In this document: in pieces, positions 1 to 9,461 of the stretch | Layout of the letters: every line of letters begins with the position of its first letter | Numbering within the stretch: the stretch's first letter is position 1 | Assembly (NCBI RefSeq): GCF_030034735.1 | Contig: NZ_CP125370.1 | Location: 1,054,001-1,118,000, forward strand | Direction: 5' to 3' | Length of the DNA stretch: 64,000 nucleotides | DNA from: Paenibacillus sp. RC334 | GTDB taxonomy: Bacteria; Bacillota; Bacilli; Paenibacillales; Paenibacillaceae | Program-made: the position numbers and the translations under genes | Notes under the pieces: model-generated | The model's input: the letters and a program-made list of their open reading frames with translations, nothing else | Told to the model about the DNA's origin: nothing | Database searches by the model: none

Positions 1-128
1 TACCGTCGATTTTGGGTTTTCATCCGTCAAGAGTGAAACGAAGACAGCAGGGTAATACATAGGATATACCTTGCTGCGATTACATACCCAAGCAGCATTG
101 TACTAACACAGTAAGGGGATGAACGAAA

Positions 129-1367
129 ATGAAGAAAAAATTACCGGCCTGGGCGCTTTTGCTCGCCGTATCCATCATGACAGCAGGTTGTGGAGCAGGT
201 GCAACACAAGCAGGACAAACCGGACAGCAAGAGCAGAACGGTCAAACCGTTCAGGATGGGCAAAAGGGCTCTGCTTCCGCGCAACCGGGTGCTTCGGGGG
301 CAGGTGGACAAGCATCCACAGATGCGAATGCGGCGAAGGTTCGCATGGACGATGTTACCGCGCTGCGCCTGATCGACGGTAAATCCGGCTGGATCGGCGG
401 GAAGGGCTGGATTGCCCGGACAGACGCAGGTACATCCGGTTCAGCCGGAGCGGCATGGGATGTGCAATATCAGGGCCAAGGGACAGTGCAGCAAATTTTT
501 GCCTTGAATGGGCAGCAGGCATGGGCCGTCGTGGCAGACAGCGGTACGCTGCTGGCGACTCAGGATGGAGGCCAACGCTGGGAAAGTACCGGGACGGTGC
601 CGAAGCAAGGACAAGCGGGCTTTTTGCACTTTGTATCGTCCAAGGAAGGATTCAGCGGAAATCAATATACGAAGGACGGTGGTCAAACCTGGTCCGCGTT
701 TCCCGTACCTGATCATACCGTTGGGGAACCATACTATCATGATCAGCAAAACGGTTGGGCAGTAACGCAAAGCAAAGAGGGCTCGTTCCGTATCTTACAT
801 ACAATGAATGGCGGTCAGAAGTGGACCACCGTTCTGTCTCGGACAACCGAAGCGCCTCTGAACGGTGTAATCATTCGTTCGGTAGAACGCGGAAACGCTT
901 GGATTGAGCTGGTTGGGGATACGGGTATGAATCAGACCTCATATTCGCTTTGGCATACCGCCGATAGTGGCCAAAGCTGGCGTGCTGTGCTGGCCAATGC
1001 GACCGCTGGCGGCGGTCCGGCGCCCGGCATTAGCCAGCAAGACCATCAGGTTCCCAAGAACGAAGGGGCGGCACCGGGGATGCTCTATGCGGTAAACAGC
1101 AGTACCGCGTTGATGGGTGGCTACTGCGCACCGTGCGACAAGCCTAATACCATCGGCTGGACGAATGACGGAGGCAAGACGTGGAACAATGGCAAACAAA
1201 GCTTTGACGGCTATGGTAGCCAGCAAATCGGAATGGCCAATGCCAAGGAGGGCTGGGCTATTTTCTCGGATTCAGAGAAGGCTCCGGTTATGTATACCAC
1301 CTCGGATGGTGGACAGCATTGGACCCAGAGCCATGTCTTTGACAAGCCTGCGGCATCAGGTTCCTGA
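129..1367 (+). CDS. Asp-box (BNR-like) repeat lipoprotein
   Basis: Predicted exported lipoprotein of 412 aa. The N-terminus has lysines, a hydrophobic stretch and a lipobox ending in TAGC, which puts the lipidated cysteine at residue 21. A Gln/Gly/Ala-rich linker follows to about residue 65. The rest carries repeated Asp-box motifs of the type S/T-x-D-x-G-x-x-W (for example 'ATQDGGQRW', 'TADSGQSW', 'WTNDGGKTW', 'TTSDGGQHW'), the signature of beta-propellers such as sialidases and YCF48-like proteins. No sialidase catalytic set is evident, so an enzymatic role cannot be assigned; a surface-exposed scaffold or binding role is inferred. An AAGGGGA-type ribosome binding site precedes the ATG. It is followed by an aldo/keto reductase on the same strand, 57 bp away. 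Confidence 0.85.
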   Translation: MKKKLPAWALLLAVSIMTAGCGAGATQAGQTGQQEQNGQTVQDGQKGSASAQPGASGAGGQASTDANAAKVRMDDVTALRLIDGKSGWIGGKGWIARTDAGTSGSAGAAWDVQYQGQGTVQQIFALNGQQAWAVVADSGTLLATQDGGQRWESTGTVPKQGQAGFLHFVSSKEGFSGNQYTKDGGQTWSAFPVPDHTVGEPYYHDQQNGWAVTQSKEGSFRILHTMNGGQKWTTVLSRTTEAPLNGVIIRSVERGNAWIELVGDTGMNQTSYSLWHTADSGQSWRAVLANATAGGGPAPGISQQDHQVPKNEGAAPGMLYAVNSSTALMGGYCAPCDKPNTIGWTNDGGKTWNNGKQSFDGYGSQQIGMANAKEGWAIFSDSEKAPVMYTTSDGGQHWTQSHVFDKPAASGS

Positions 1368-1424
1368 GCAGATGTAGTCCTTAGCAGATAAGTCCTGAGC
1401 AGATATAGTAAGGAGGGAGAACAC

Positions 1425-2288
1425 ATGAGCCAACAGAAGAAAAGTGCAATCACATGGGCTGATGGCCGTGAGGTGCCACTGATCGGACAGGGGACATGGC
1501 ATATGGGTGAAAAAGCTTCGTTTCGGCAAGAGGAAGTGCGCGCGCTTCAACTTGGCTTGGATCTGGGCATGACGTTGGTCGATACGGCTGAAATGTATGC
1601 TGAGGGCGGTGCAGAAGAGATCGTCGGGGAGGCCATTCGGGGCCGTCGGGACGAGGTGTATCTCGTCAGCAAGGCATACCCTCATCATGCAGACCGCCAA
1701 GGGCTGGCTCAAGCGTGCGAAGCGAGCCTGACCCGCATGGGAATGGAGTACATGGACATGTATTTGTTGCATTGGCGAGGGAATATCCCGCTGGAAGAGA
1801 CGATACAAGGCATGGAAAAACTGCGTGAGCAGGGCAAAATCCGCAACTGGGGCGTGTCCAATCTGGACAAGTCCGACATGGAGGAGCTGTGGAGCCTGAC
1901 TGGAGGCGATACCTGCGCGGTTAACCAAGTGCTATATCATGCGGCTTCGCGGGGGATTGAATATGATCTGCTTCCTTGGAGCCGTACACATGGTGTGCCT
2001 GTGATGGCGTATTGCCCGATTGCACAAGGCGGACGTCTACGGCGGGGGCTGTTGGAACATCCCGTCATGGAGGACATCGCTGCCAGTCACCGGGTAACGC
2101 CATCCCAGATTGCACTCGCATGGGTCATACGAGATGGCGATATCTGGGCAATCCCGAAGGCGGTACAGGAATCACATGTACGGGAAAATGCAGCGGCAGC
2201 GAATATCCGGCTCACTCCTGAACAACTGCAACAAATAGATGAAGCTTTTCCGCCGCCTACGCAGAAGCAGCCGCTGGATATCGTTTGA
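1425..2288 (+). CDS. aldo/keto reductase
   Basis: NAD(P)H-dependent carbonyl reductase of the aldo/keto reductase superfamily, 287 aa, a cytoplasmic TIM barrel. The catalytic tetrad can be placed: Asp53 and Tyr58 in 'DTAEMYAEG', Lys83 in 'VSKAYPHH', and His116 in 'LLHWRG'. The C-terminal cofactor segment 'IPKAVQESHVREN' is typical of the family. A strong AAGGAGGGA site lies 6-7 nt before the ATG. The gene ends 12 bp before the DNA glycosylase gene, so the two are probably co-transcribed. The substrate cannot be told from sequence. Confidence 0.93.
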   Translation: MSQQKKSAITWADGREVPLIGQGTWHMGEKASFRQEEVRALQLGLDLGMTLVDTAEMYAEGGAEEIVGEAIRGRRDEVYLVSKAYPHHADRQGLAQACEASLTRMGMEYMDMYLLHWRGNIPLEETIQGMEKLREQGKIRNWGVSNLDKSDMEELWSLTGGDTCAVNQVLYHAASRGIEYDLLPWSRTHGVPVMAYCPIAQGGRLRRGLLEHPVMEDIAASHRVTPSQIALAWVIRDGDIWAIPKAVQESHVRENAAAANIRLTPEQLQQIDEAFPPPTQKQPLDIV

Positions 2289-2300
2289 GGGAGGGGCGCC

Positions 2301-2849
2301 ATGGAAGAGAGAGAAACAGGAACCAAGACAGAGCTGCATGAGGTAGATGATCATTTGGATTACGGATTATCTGTCGTATTCATCGGCTTCAATCCCAGCT
2401 TGAAGTCAGGAGAAGTGGGGCATCATTATGCGAACCCGCGCAACCGTTTTTGGCGCATACTGGAGGGAGCGGGTTTGACCCCTCGCCTGTACGATCCATC
2501 AGAGGATCGGGAGCTGCTCAAGCTTGGCTACGGGTTTACGAACATTGTTTCCAGGCCCACGAGGGGAGTGGAGGACATTGCACGCGAGGAATACGCCGAA
2601 GGACGTCTGAAGCTGTATGCCAAGCTAAAGGAATACCGTCCCAAGATTGCCTGCTTTGTTGGCAAAGGTGTATATACCGAATACAGTAAAAAATCCAAAG
2701 CAGATTGGGGATTCCAGCCCGAGCCGCTGATCCCCGAGATGTATGAGTTTGTAGCCCCTTCGTCCAGCGGACTGGTTCGCATGTCACTGGAAGAGATCAC
2801 AGATATTTACCGCCGTCTCCAGACGTTTCTGACAGCAGAAATCGTCTGA
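2301..2849 (+). CDS. mug: mismatch-specific uracil/thymine-DNA glycosylase (Mug-like)
   Basis: Base-excision repair enzyme of the Mug/TDG family (182 aa), which removes U or T opposite G and ethenocytosine. The first active-site motif reads 'GFNPS' (E. coli Mug has GINPG, with the Asn positioning the catalytic water), followed by 'ANPRNRFW' and 'TNIVSRPTRG', both family hallmarks. The second motif near the C-terminus is 'SSSGLVRMS' where Mug has NPSGLSR, so the Asn of that loop is replaced by Ser. The ATG follows a GAGGGAGGGGC site. It is probably in an operon with the preceding aldo/keto reductase; transcription ends at the hairpin 2884-2930. Confidence 0.9.
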   Translation: MEERETGTKTELHEVDDHLDYGLSVVFIGFNPSLKSGEVGHHYANPRNRFWRILEGAGLTPRLYDPSEDRELLKLGYGFTNIVSRPTRGVEDIAREEYAEGRLKLYAKLKEYRPKIACFVGKGVYTEYSKKSKADWGFQPEPLIPEMYEFVAPSSSGLVRMSLEEITDIYRRLQTFLTAEIV

Positions 2850-2883
2850 TATGCAGCGAGAATAATGGATTCAGCTAGAAGAA

Positions 2884-2930
2884 AAAGAACCACATGGTCA
2901 TGCCCCGAGGGGAAGAACGTGTGGTTCTTT
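2884..2930. terminator. bidirectional terminator between mug and ald
   Basis: The arms AAAGAACCACA and TGTGGTTCTTT are exact complements enclosing a GC-rich loop. The hairpin lies between two convergent genes, so it can serve both strands. Confidence 0.8.
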
Positions 2931-2944
2931 GAGCTACCGCGACT

Positions 2945-4084
2945 CTATTTTAAGGCTTTTGTCTGCCACGCCTGATCCACCGGAACGTAAGGATAACCCA
3001 GATCACGGGCTACCGCCTCGTAGGTGATATGACCGTTCAGGACATTCGTGCCGCTGAGCAATGGCTTGCTTCTGCGAAGGGCTTCCTGAACCCCCTGATC
3101 TGCAAGCTGGAGGGCGAAGGGAAGCGTCGCATTCGTCAAAGCAAGCGTCGAGGTTTGCGGCACTGCGCCCGGCATGTTCGCTACGGCATAGTGAATGACG
3201 CCATGCTTCACATAGGTTGGCTGATCATGTGTCGTGATGTGGTCAATCGTCTCGACAATACCTCCCTGGTCGATAGCGACATCCACAATCACAGAACCGG
3301 GCTGCATCGTCTGCACCATAGCCTCCGTTACGAGACGAGGGGCTTTGGCTCCAGTGATCAGGACAGCACCGATCAGCAAATCGCTCTGCGCTACGGCTTC
3401 GGCAATGTTGGATGGTGTGGACACCAGCGTATGAAGCTGGTTGCCGAAAATATCGTCCAGCTGGCGCAGCCGATGCAGGCTCAGATCGATCAGCGTCACG
3501 TCCGCGCCGAGGCCGATGGCGACCTTCGCAGCGTTCGTGCCGACGACCCCGCCGCCAATAATGGTCACTTTGCCGCGCTTGACTCCCGGCACGCCTGCCA
3601 GCAGAATGCCTTTGCCGCCCTTCGGTTTTTCCAGCAATTGTGCCCCGATTTGCACAGCCATTCGGCCTGCGACCTCGCTCATGGGGGTGAGCAGTGGAAG
3701 GCTTCCCCCGACATCTAATGTTTCATAGGAGATAGCAGTTACGCCATTGTCCGTCAGCGCCCGGGCCAGTGCCGGCTCAGCAGCCAGATGAAGATAGGTG
3801 AACAAAATCAGCCCTTTTCGGAAATATCCGTATTCTGAGGACAACGGCTCCTTCACCTTGATAATCAGATCCGCCTGAGACCACACATCCGCTGCGTGCT
3901 GTACAATCGTTGCACCCGCCGTGGCATAATCTCCATCTGTAAAGCCACTTTCAACCCCTGCATGACTTTCCACAAACACGTGATGTCCGTGCTGGATCAT
4001 CTGAGCTGCACCAGCAGGTGTCAAGGAGACACGATTTTCATTGTTTTTAATCTCTTTCGGAATTCCAATGTTCACTTTGTTCAC
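2945..4084 (-). CDS. ald: alanine dehydrogenase
   Basis: NAD-dependent L-alanine dehydrogenase (EC 1.4.1.1), 379 aa, close to the usual length. It interconverts L-alanine with pyruvate and ammonia, and in Bacillus it supports growth on alanine and sporulation. The N-terminus '[18 protein letters not shown]' is diagnostic. Catalytic Lys78 ('VKEP') and His99 ('TYLHLA') are present, as is the Rossmann motif [11 protein letters not shown]. It is divergent from a PucR-family gene, the arrangement of ald and adeR in B. subtilis. The 330-bp gap between them probably holds the shared control region. Confidence 0.96.
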   Translation of the reverse strand: MNKVNIGIPKEIKNNENRVSLTPAGAAQMIQHGHHVFVESHAGVESGFTDGDYATAGATIVQHAADVWSQADLIIKVKEPLSSEYGYFRKGLILFTYLHLAAEPALARALTDNGVTAISYETLDVGGSLPLLTPMSEVAGRMAVQIGAQLLEKPKGGKGILLAGVPGVKRGKVTIIGGGVVGTNAAKVAIGLGADVTLIDLSLHRLRQLDDIFGNQLHTLVSTPSNIAEAVAQSDLLIGAVLITGAKAPRLVTEAMVQTMQPGSVIVDVAIDQGGIVETIDHITTHDQPTYVKHGVIHYAVANMPGAVPQTSTLALTNATLPFALQLADQGVQEALRRSKPLLSGTNVLNGHITYEAVARDLGYPYVPVDQAWQTKALK

Positions 4085-4414
4085 CTCTCCTGAAAATAAT
4101 TGTTATCCAACGGCAAATAATTGTTCTTCAGGGCAGCTGCGCTGCTTTGTTGCAGTGCTGCTGTGTTTCTGTGTTGCAATGTTTCTGCACCAAACGGATT
4201 CAAAAATTGCATTATCATTTTTGTGCAGCCTGCCAATTAGTTAAATGGACTCAAGCCGACAAATGCAATTCATGTTAGATTAGGTACAGTTTACAAGTGG
4301 GAAAGCTCCTTGACATCATACATTTTGTCGGATTATCTGACTTCAAGGCTCGACTTTTTGATGAATAGGTGTCATATAAAATGACATAAAGACATATACA
4401 TAAGGAGAATCCCG
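4085..4414. promoter_or_regulatory. ald/adeR-like divergent control region
   Basis: Non-coding gap between divergent genes. It holds an inverted pair, CCGACAAATG at 4256-4265 and CATTTTGTCGG at 4321-4331, plus a short dyad GTCAT-N5-ATGAC at 4371-4385 just upstream of the regulator. Two direct copies of AAATAATTGTT occur at 4094-4104 and 4115-4125, next to the ald start. These are candidate operators for the PucR-type regulator; no promoter could be assigned with confidence. Confidence 0.45.
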
Positions 4415-6079
4415 ATGAACGGTAAAAAAACCTTTACCATTGCGGATGTGCTGGAACGTCCGGTATTCCGGCGGGCCAAGCTGGCGGCCGGGGAGCAGGG
4501 CACGAGTCACCGGGTCGGCTGGGTCCATGTGCTGGAAATCACAAACGTAACCCCCTTTGTGAGCCGTCATGACCTGATTTTGACGACTGGCCTGTGGCTG
4601 ACCCGGGAAGGGGAGGAACGCGCTGAGTATATGGAGCAGCTGATCCGTTCCGAAGCCGCAGGACTGTGCGTGGAGCTGGGTACGAGCATCCATGAGATTC
4701 CGCCGGAAATCCTGGAGCTGGCGGAACGGCATCATTTTCCGGTCATCGTATTTGAACAGCCGGTACGCTTTGTTGAAATCACGCAAGATATTCATTCCCT
4801 GCTTATTAACCGCCACCATGAACTGCTGAAAGATCTGGAGCGCTTCTCGCGCCAGCTTCAGCAGGAGACGCTGCGCAGCACGGATATGAGTGCCCTTTTA
4901 CGGGTACTTCATGATTATGCCGCCCGACAGGTCATCTACATGTCTTCCATTGATACCAATCGGTTCGTGCCTTCTATCCAGCCTGATGTGGCTGACCGCA
5001 TTGCGAATTTTTATGCCAATGAGGTGGAATCCAGCATGACGTCTGACCGGGAAGGTCACTTGCTGTTTCATCTCAATGAATCCACCGCCGTCTTGTTTCA
5101 GCCGGTTGTCTGCTTCGGGCAGGTGTTTTCCGCAGTAGCTCTGGTGCTGCATGGCGAAACGCCGACGGAAGAACTGTCACTGCTGCTGGATTACACGGCC
5201 AAGGCAGCCGCTACGCTGGTGCTGAGAACTCAGTTCCTCGAAGACCGGTTGTTACGCAACCAGAATGAACTGATTCAGGATGTGCTGAACGGACAGCTTC
5301 CCAGCGAGGAACAGGCTCAGACCCGGATGGGGCTGCGTCTGCTGCCCAAGGGACAGTATTTATTTTGGGCTGGGGTTATTGAGGTGGAGCATCAGGATAA
5401 GGAAGCCAGTCAGGTGCGCAAGGAGTCCATTAACCAGGATATATTGGTATTGCTCCGTTCTTTGCTGAAAAAGGAGACGCTGCACAATCTGCTCATGATG
5501 AAGGGTAACCAGTGCTACATTCTTTGCGCCAAGGAGGAATTGACTCTGCGTTCCGGGGCACAAATGAAGAAAGTGCTTGCCCATACCGTGCAATATATTC
5601 AGAACTATGCTGCTGGGCAGCTTGACAAGGTGCGCATTCATGCAGGTTTCGGCAAAGTGAGGTACCAGATGACCGGAGCAGGCCGTAGCTTTGAAGAGGC
5701 TTATCAGGTTATTGAAGTGGCGCGAAGCGTTCCGGCCATGAGAGATCGATTTTTTTACGACAGTATCGGAATCTATCAGTTGTTGAAGGCCGTGCCCCGC
5801 ACTCCTTTTTTACAAGAGTTTGTAGAGGATCATTTGGGCGGGCTGATTGCGCATGACCGTGAGCACCATATGCAGCTTCTGGATACGCTGGATGCTTATT
5901 TTCGATGCCATGGCTCCAAGCGCGATACTGCCGGAATCCTGTACATTCACAGGCAAACTCTCTACAATCGGCTGGACAAAATTAACGAGATCATAGGAGG
6001 AAATCTGGCAGACCCGGATAAACGTCGTTGTCTGGAGATGGCATTGCTGGCTCACCGGATGCTACAGGCCGAAAAATGA
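4415..6079 (+). CDS. adeR: PucR-family transcriptional regulator, AdeR-like
   Basis: DNA-binding regulator of 554 aa. An N-terminal PucR domain spans about residues 8-125 ('ADVLERPVFRRAKL', 'LTTGLWL'). A central GGDEF-related region follows, and the C-terminal PucR helix-turn-helix contains 'DTAGILYIHRQTLYNRLDKI'. In B. subtilis the PucR-type AdeR sits next to ald and activates it in response to alanine; the same gene pair and divergent orientation here support that role, which remains an inference. The start ATG follows an AAGGAGAATCCCG site. It is transcribed away from ald. Confidence 0.85.
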   Translation: MNGKKTFTIADVLERPVFRRAKLAAGEQGTSHRVGWVHVLEITNVTPFVSRHDLILTTGLWLTREGEERAEYMEQLIRSEAAGLCVELGTSIHEIPPEILELAERHHFPVIVFEQPVRFVEITQDIHSLLINRHHELLKDLERFSRQLQQETLRSTDMSALLRVLHDYAARQVIYMSSIDTNRFVPSIQPDVADRIANFYANEVESSMTSDREGHLLFHLNESTAVLFQPVVCFGQVFSAVALVLHGETPTEELSLLLDYTAKAAATLVLRTQFLEDRLLRNQNELIQDVLNGQLPSEEQAQTRMGLRLLPKGQYLFWAGVIEVEHQDKEASQVRKESINQDILVLLRSLLKKETLHNLLMMKGNQCYILCAKEELTLRSGAQMKKVLAHTVQYIQNYAAGQLDKVRIHAGFGKVRYQMTGAGRSFEEAYQVIEVARSVPAMRDRFFYDSIGIYQLLKAVPRTPFLQEFVEDHLGGLIAHDREHHMQLLDTLDAYFRCHGSKRDTAGILYIHRQTLYNRLDKINEIIGGNLADPDKRRCLEMALLAHRMLQAEK

Positions 6080-6181
6080 TCCTAAATGACTACTTCTATT
6101 TTCCAATCTACTCATTTACAATGCGTGTCAACACTGAGATAATAGAAGAGATAACGGAAATATCTTTGAAAGGGGATTAAT

Positions 6182-7705
6182 ATGAATATAAAAAAATGGA
6201 TTGCCGTCCCTCTTATTCTGCTAATGGTAGCTTTGACGGGTTGCCAGGCAGTAGGCGGATTTGATGTAAGTAAAAATCTTTTGGGCACACTTGATGTGAA
6301 ATCCCAGCAGTCAACGGAGAAGATATCTCTTAAATTGACTCCAAAAGCAGGCATTACACAAGGAGATCAGGAAATTGTTGATTTAATCAATTCCATTTCC
6401 GTAACAGTGGATGAGGCCAAGGTACAATCGGAGGAACTCGCTTCCGCCAAGGGCACATTGCACATCGACAAGTATAATTTGCCGTTTGAAATTGCTTTGG
6501 ACCGTCAAGGTGTGGCTATTCAACTGGAAGGTGCCAAAAAACCTTATTACATATCTTTGAACTCGCAGGAGAGTTTGAGCGGTCTGCCTGCCGGATTTGA
6601 TCCTTATGTATACTCCAAGGATGTAAGAGATCTGACGAAAACAGCCGCAGCACTTGTACTCAAGCATGCTCCTAACCCTTCGACCATCTCTGCAACGTCT
6701 GTAACCGAGGAAGTATACGGTGAGAAGGATAAAGTGAAGCTGACCCGCTTGCATGCGGAGCTTCGTGGGGATGAGCTGGTAACATTGGTAAAACCGTTCC
6801 TGACCAATCTGGCCAAGGACGAGGCAGGCTTGAAAGAACTGATCGGGCAAGCGATTGATTTTACTAAAAATATCGCTTCCAGCATGAATGTTGATGGTGC
6901 TGATCAAGTCACAAGCCAACTGAACACGAACAAGGAAAAACTGGTCAATGAGGCTTATACCGAGGTTAAAAAGTATTTGGATCTGGCCGTTGCTCAATAT
7001 GATGTAGGCGTAAGCACTTTATATGCACAGTCTCCTGAAATTAAAACGGTTCTGAGTTCCAATACGGTTCTGAAAACCGATATGTATTTTGATGAAAAAG
7101 GAAATGTTCGCAAATCAGTGTCAGACCTGACGGTTGCTTTGCCAGAAGTAGATAGTCTTCCAGTGAAGTCCTTCTCGATTGTTACGGAAACTCAATCCTG
7201 GAACGTAAACGGTAGTGTAACAGTCGACAAGGTAGATATCTCCAATGGTGTAATCGACCTGAATAAACAAGCTGAATTAACACCAGGAGCGACACTTCGC
7301 AATTTTGATGCGAACTCTCCGATCTACAATATTTTAAAAAATGATTTGGAAATTACAAAAGTTGAAACCACTTTCGATCCTAAAGACGATTACTATGTGC
7401 TGGTGAATCGTAAAGGTACGGCCTTCATTCCACTGCGTGAGCTGACGTACGAACTGGGTTCCGAATTAAAATGGGATGCAGCTGCCAAGCAAATTACAGT
7501 TGTGGATGATATTACAGGTAAGACCATCAAGCTGAAAAGCGGTTCCAAACAGGCTGAACTGGAAGGAAGCACATTAACGCTGCCACAAGCTCCATATACG
7601 GATGAATATGGTACGCTGTATGTTCCTTTCAAATCGGTTGCCGAAGCATTGGGTGCTACAGTAACCCGTAACAGTAATGGTGAGTATGTGTTGAAACGCG
7701 ACTAA
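6182..7705 (+). CDS. lipoprotein with C-terminal stalk (copper-amine-oxidase N-like) domain
   Basis: Predicted exported lipoprotein, 507 aa, with lipobox 'LTGC'. Residues up to about 400 form an unrecognised, beta-rich region. The last 100 residues ('FIPLRELTYELG', 'LYVPFKSVAEALGATV') match the stalk domain known as copper amine oxidase N-terminal domain, very common in Paenibacillus surface proteins and thought to be structural. The ATG follows GAAAGGGGATTAAT. It stands alone between the PucR regulator and a galactokinase-family gene, with a terminator downstream. Confidence 0.85.
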   Translation: MNIKKWIAVPLILLMVALTGCQAVGGFDVSKNLLGTLDVKSQQSTEKISLKLTPKAGITQGDQEIVDLINSISVTVDEAKVQSEELASAKGTLHIDKYNLPFEIALDRQGVAIQLEGAKKPYYISLNSQESLSGLPAGFDPYVYSKDVRDLTKTAAALVLKHAPNPSTISATSVTEEVYGEKDKVKLTRLHAELRGDELVTLVKPFLTNLAKDEAGLKELIGQAIDFTKNIASSMNVDGADQVTSQLNTNKEKLVNEAYTEVKKYLDLAVAQYDVGVSTLYAQSPEIKTVLSSNTVLKTDMYFDEKGNVRKSVSDLTVALPEVDSLPVKSFSIVTETQSWNVNGSVTVDKVDISNGVIDLNKQAELTPGATLRNFDANSPIYNILKNDLEITKVETTFDPKDDYYVLVNRKGTAFIPLRELTYELGSELKWDAAAKQITVVDDITGKTIKLKSGSKQAELEGSTLTLPQAPYTDEYGTLYVPFKSVAEALGATVTRNSNGEYVLKRD

Positions 7706-7772
7706 AAAGAAATTCCACATATCTGTGTCCAACTGCACCGCTGGTGCATGGAATATGCAGGTATAGACACAG

Positions 7773-7805
7773 GAACCGGCCCGTTCAAGGGTCGGTTCTT
7801 TTTTT
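7773..7805 (+). terminator. rho-independent terminator
   Basis: GAACCGGCCC and GGGTCGGTTC form a near-perfect stem, followed directly by a run of T. It closes the stalk-domain lipoprotein transcript. Confidence 0.85.
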
Positions 7806-8000
7806 GCATATCCTTACGAATCTAATCTATCGTAAAATAAGGAAGCATTCTCACAGAAACGATTTAAATAAGCGATTACAGATTAAAATAGTACCCTATT
7901 TTTGCACAGGGAAAATTGAGATAATTATATTGTTGTTGCGCCATATATATATTTGCGGCCAGGCGCCACGGTGGAAATTACCTACTAGGGGGAAATAACG

Positions 8001-9296
8001 ATGAAAGATATGGAACTGTTGAATTCTAGTGAGGGACAAATTGTACTTGCTCGAATGTACGGTCAACAGCAGATTGCAGAGCAAACGACGCGATATCAAT
8101 CACTTCTACAGGCGTACCGGGAGCACTTTGGCGTCGGGGATATTGAATGGTTTAGTGCTCCGGGAAGATGCGAAATTGGGGGGAATCATACAGACCACAA
8201 TCACGGGAAGGTGCTGGCAGGCAGTATTACACTTGATACCATCGCTGTAGCTGCTAAAGTGGAGGAGTCTGTAATTACGTTCTTTTCCGAAGGCTACAAA
8301 ACGAAATATGTCATTGATTTAAATGACTTGTCACCACGACCAGAGGATGACGGTACGATGCTTCTGGTCCGCGGTATTGCGGCCGGCTTGCTCAAATTCG
8401 GCTATCGCATCGGAGGATTCCGGGCTTATATATCAAGCAATGTGTTCTCTGCTTCAGGACTAAGCTCTTCTGCTTCATTTGAAATGTTGATATGTACGAT
8501 AATCAGTCATTTTTATAATGAGGGAGCGTTGGATGCTGTCGCCAAATCCAAAATCGGCCAGTACGCCGAAAATGGCTACTGGAACAAGCCGTCGGGACTG
8601 CTTGACCAAATGGCTTGCGCATATGGAGGATTGGTTGCCATTGATTTTGTAAACCCCAAGGAACCGATCATAAATCCAGTTCATTGGAATTTTCAAGAAA
8701 ACGGATATTCCCTGGTTATCGTCAATACAGGCGGAGATCATGCTGATTTAACGGACGATTACGCGGCGGTGCCCAACGAAATGCGTGCAGTGGCTCAGTC
8801 CTTAGGTGCTTCTGTTTGCCGTGACTTATCGCCGGAGGATCTGTATGCCAACCTCAAAATGGTCAGGGAAAAAGCAGGAGATCGTGCAGTGCTGCGTGCG
8901 TTGCATTTTTTTGAAGAAAATAGACGTGTCGATGAACAGGTGAAATCGCTGGAGGAGGGACGTTTTTCTGATTTCTTGAGGCTCGTCACCGAATCCGGTA
9001 ATTCTTCATGGAAATGGCTTCAAAACGTATATAGAAGTGGGATTGACCGGGAACAGGACGTATCTGTCGCGCTTGCATTAACGGAAATGTTTTTGCAATC
9101 AATAGATGACAGCGCATGCAGGGTACATGGTGGTGGATTTGCTGGAGTCATCTTGACGATTCTTCCCAATGATTGTGTTGACGATTATAAGACGTGGATC
9201 AGCGGAATGCTGGGAACTCCGGTACTCGTTGTCAACGTCCGTGAGCAGGGTGCCGTTAATGTAAGTGATTTGATTCATGCGGCAACGAAGGATTGA
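8001..9296 (+). CDS. galactokinase-family (GHMP) sugar kinase
   Basis: GHMP-fold kinase of 431 aa. The galactokinase signature appears in altered form as 'APGRCEIGGNHTDHNHG' near residue 53 (classical form GRxNLIGEHTDYN, so the conserved Glu is Asn and the Tyr is His). The glycine/serine ATP loop is 'SASGLSSSASFE', and the C-terminal GHMP motif is 'RVHGGGFAGV'. It presumably phosphorylates a sugar at C1, but the changed substrate signature makes galactose uncertain. The ATG follows a CTAGGGGGAAATAACG site. A terminator follows; it appears monocistronic. Confidence 0.8.
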   Translation: MKDMELLNSSEGQIVLARMYGQQQIAEQTTRYQSLLQAYREHFGVGDIEWFSAPGRCEIGGNHTDHNHGKVLAGSITLDTIAVAAKVEESVITFFSEGYKTKYVIDLNDLSPRPEDDGTMLLVRGIAAGLLKFGYRIGGFRAYISSNVFSASGLSSSASFEMLICTIISHFYNEGALDAVAKSKIGQYAENGYWNKPSGLLDQMACAYGGLVAIDFVNPKEPIINPVHWNFQENGYSLVIVNTGGDHADLTDDYAAVPNEMRAVAQSLGASVCRDLSPEDLYANLKMVREKAGDRAVLRALHFFEENRRVDEQVKSLEEGRFSDFLRLVTESGNSSWKWLQNVYRSGIDREQDVSVALALTEMFLQSIDDSACRVHGGGFAGVILTILPNDCVDDYKTWISGMLGTPVLVVNVREQGAVNVSDLIHAATKD

Positions 9297-9356
9297 AAAT
9301 GAAGCCAGAGTTGGACGGATCTCAGGAGTTATTGCGAATTGACTATACTAGACCGT

Positions 9357-9396
9357 CGAAGGCTTTAACCTCTGGGTTAAAGTCTTCGTTCTTTTT
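9357..9396 (+). terminator. rho-independent terminator
   Basis: CGAAGGCTTTAACC pairs with GGTTAAAGTCTTCG around a 4-nt loop, followed by TTCTTTTT. It ends the galactokinase-family transcript. Confidence 0.9.
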
Positions 9397-9461
9397 GGAC
9401 GATGCAGTCCAGGCTTGCGGTATAATAGAGCATGGAAGTTTTAACGAAGGAGGGCCTATTC

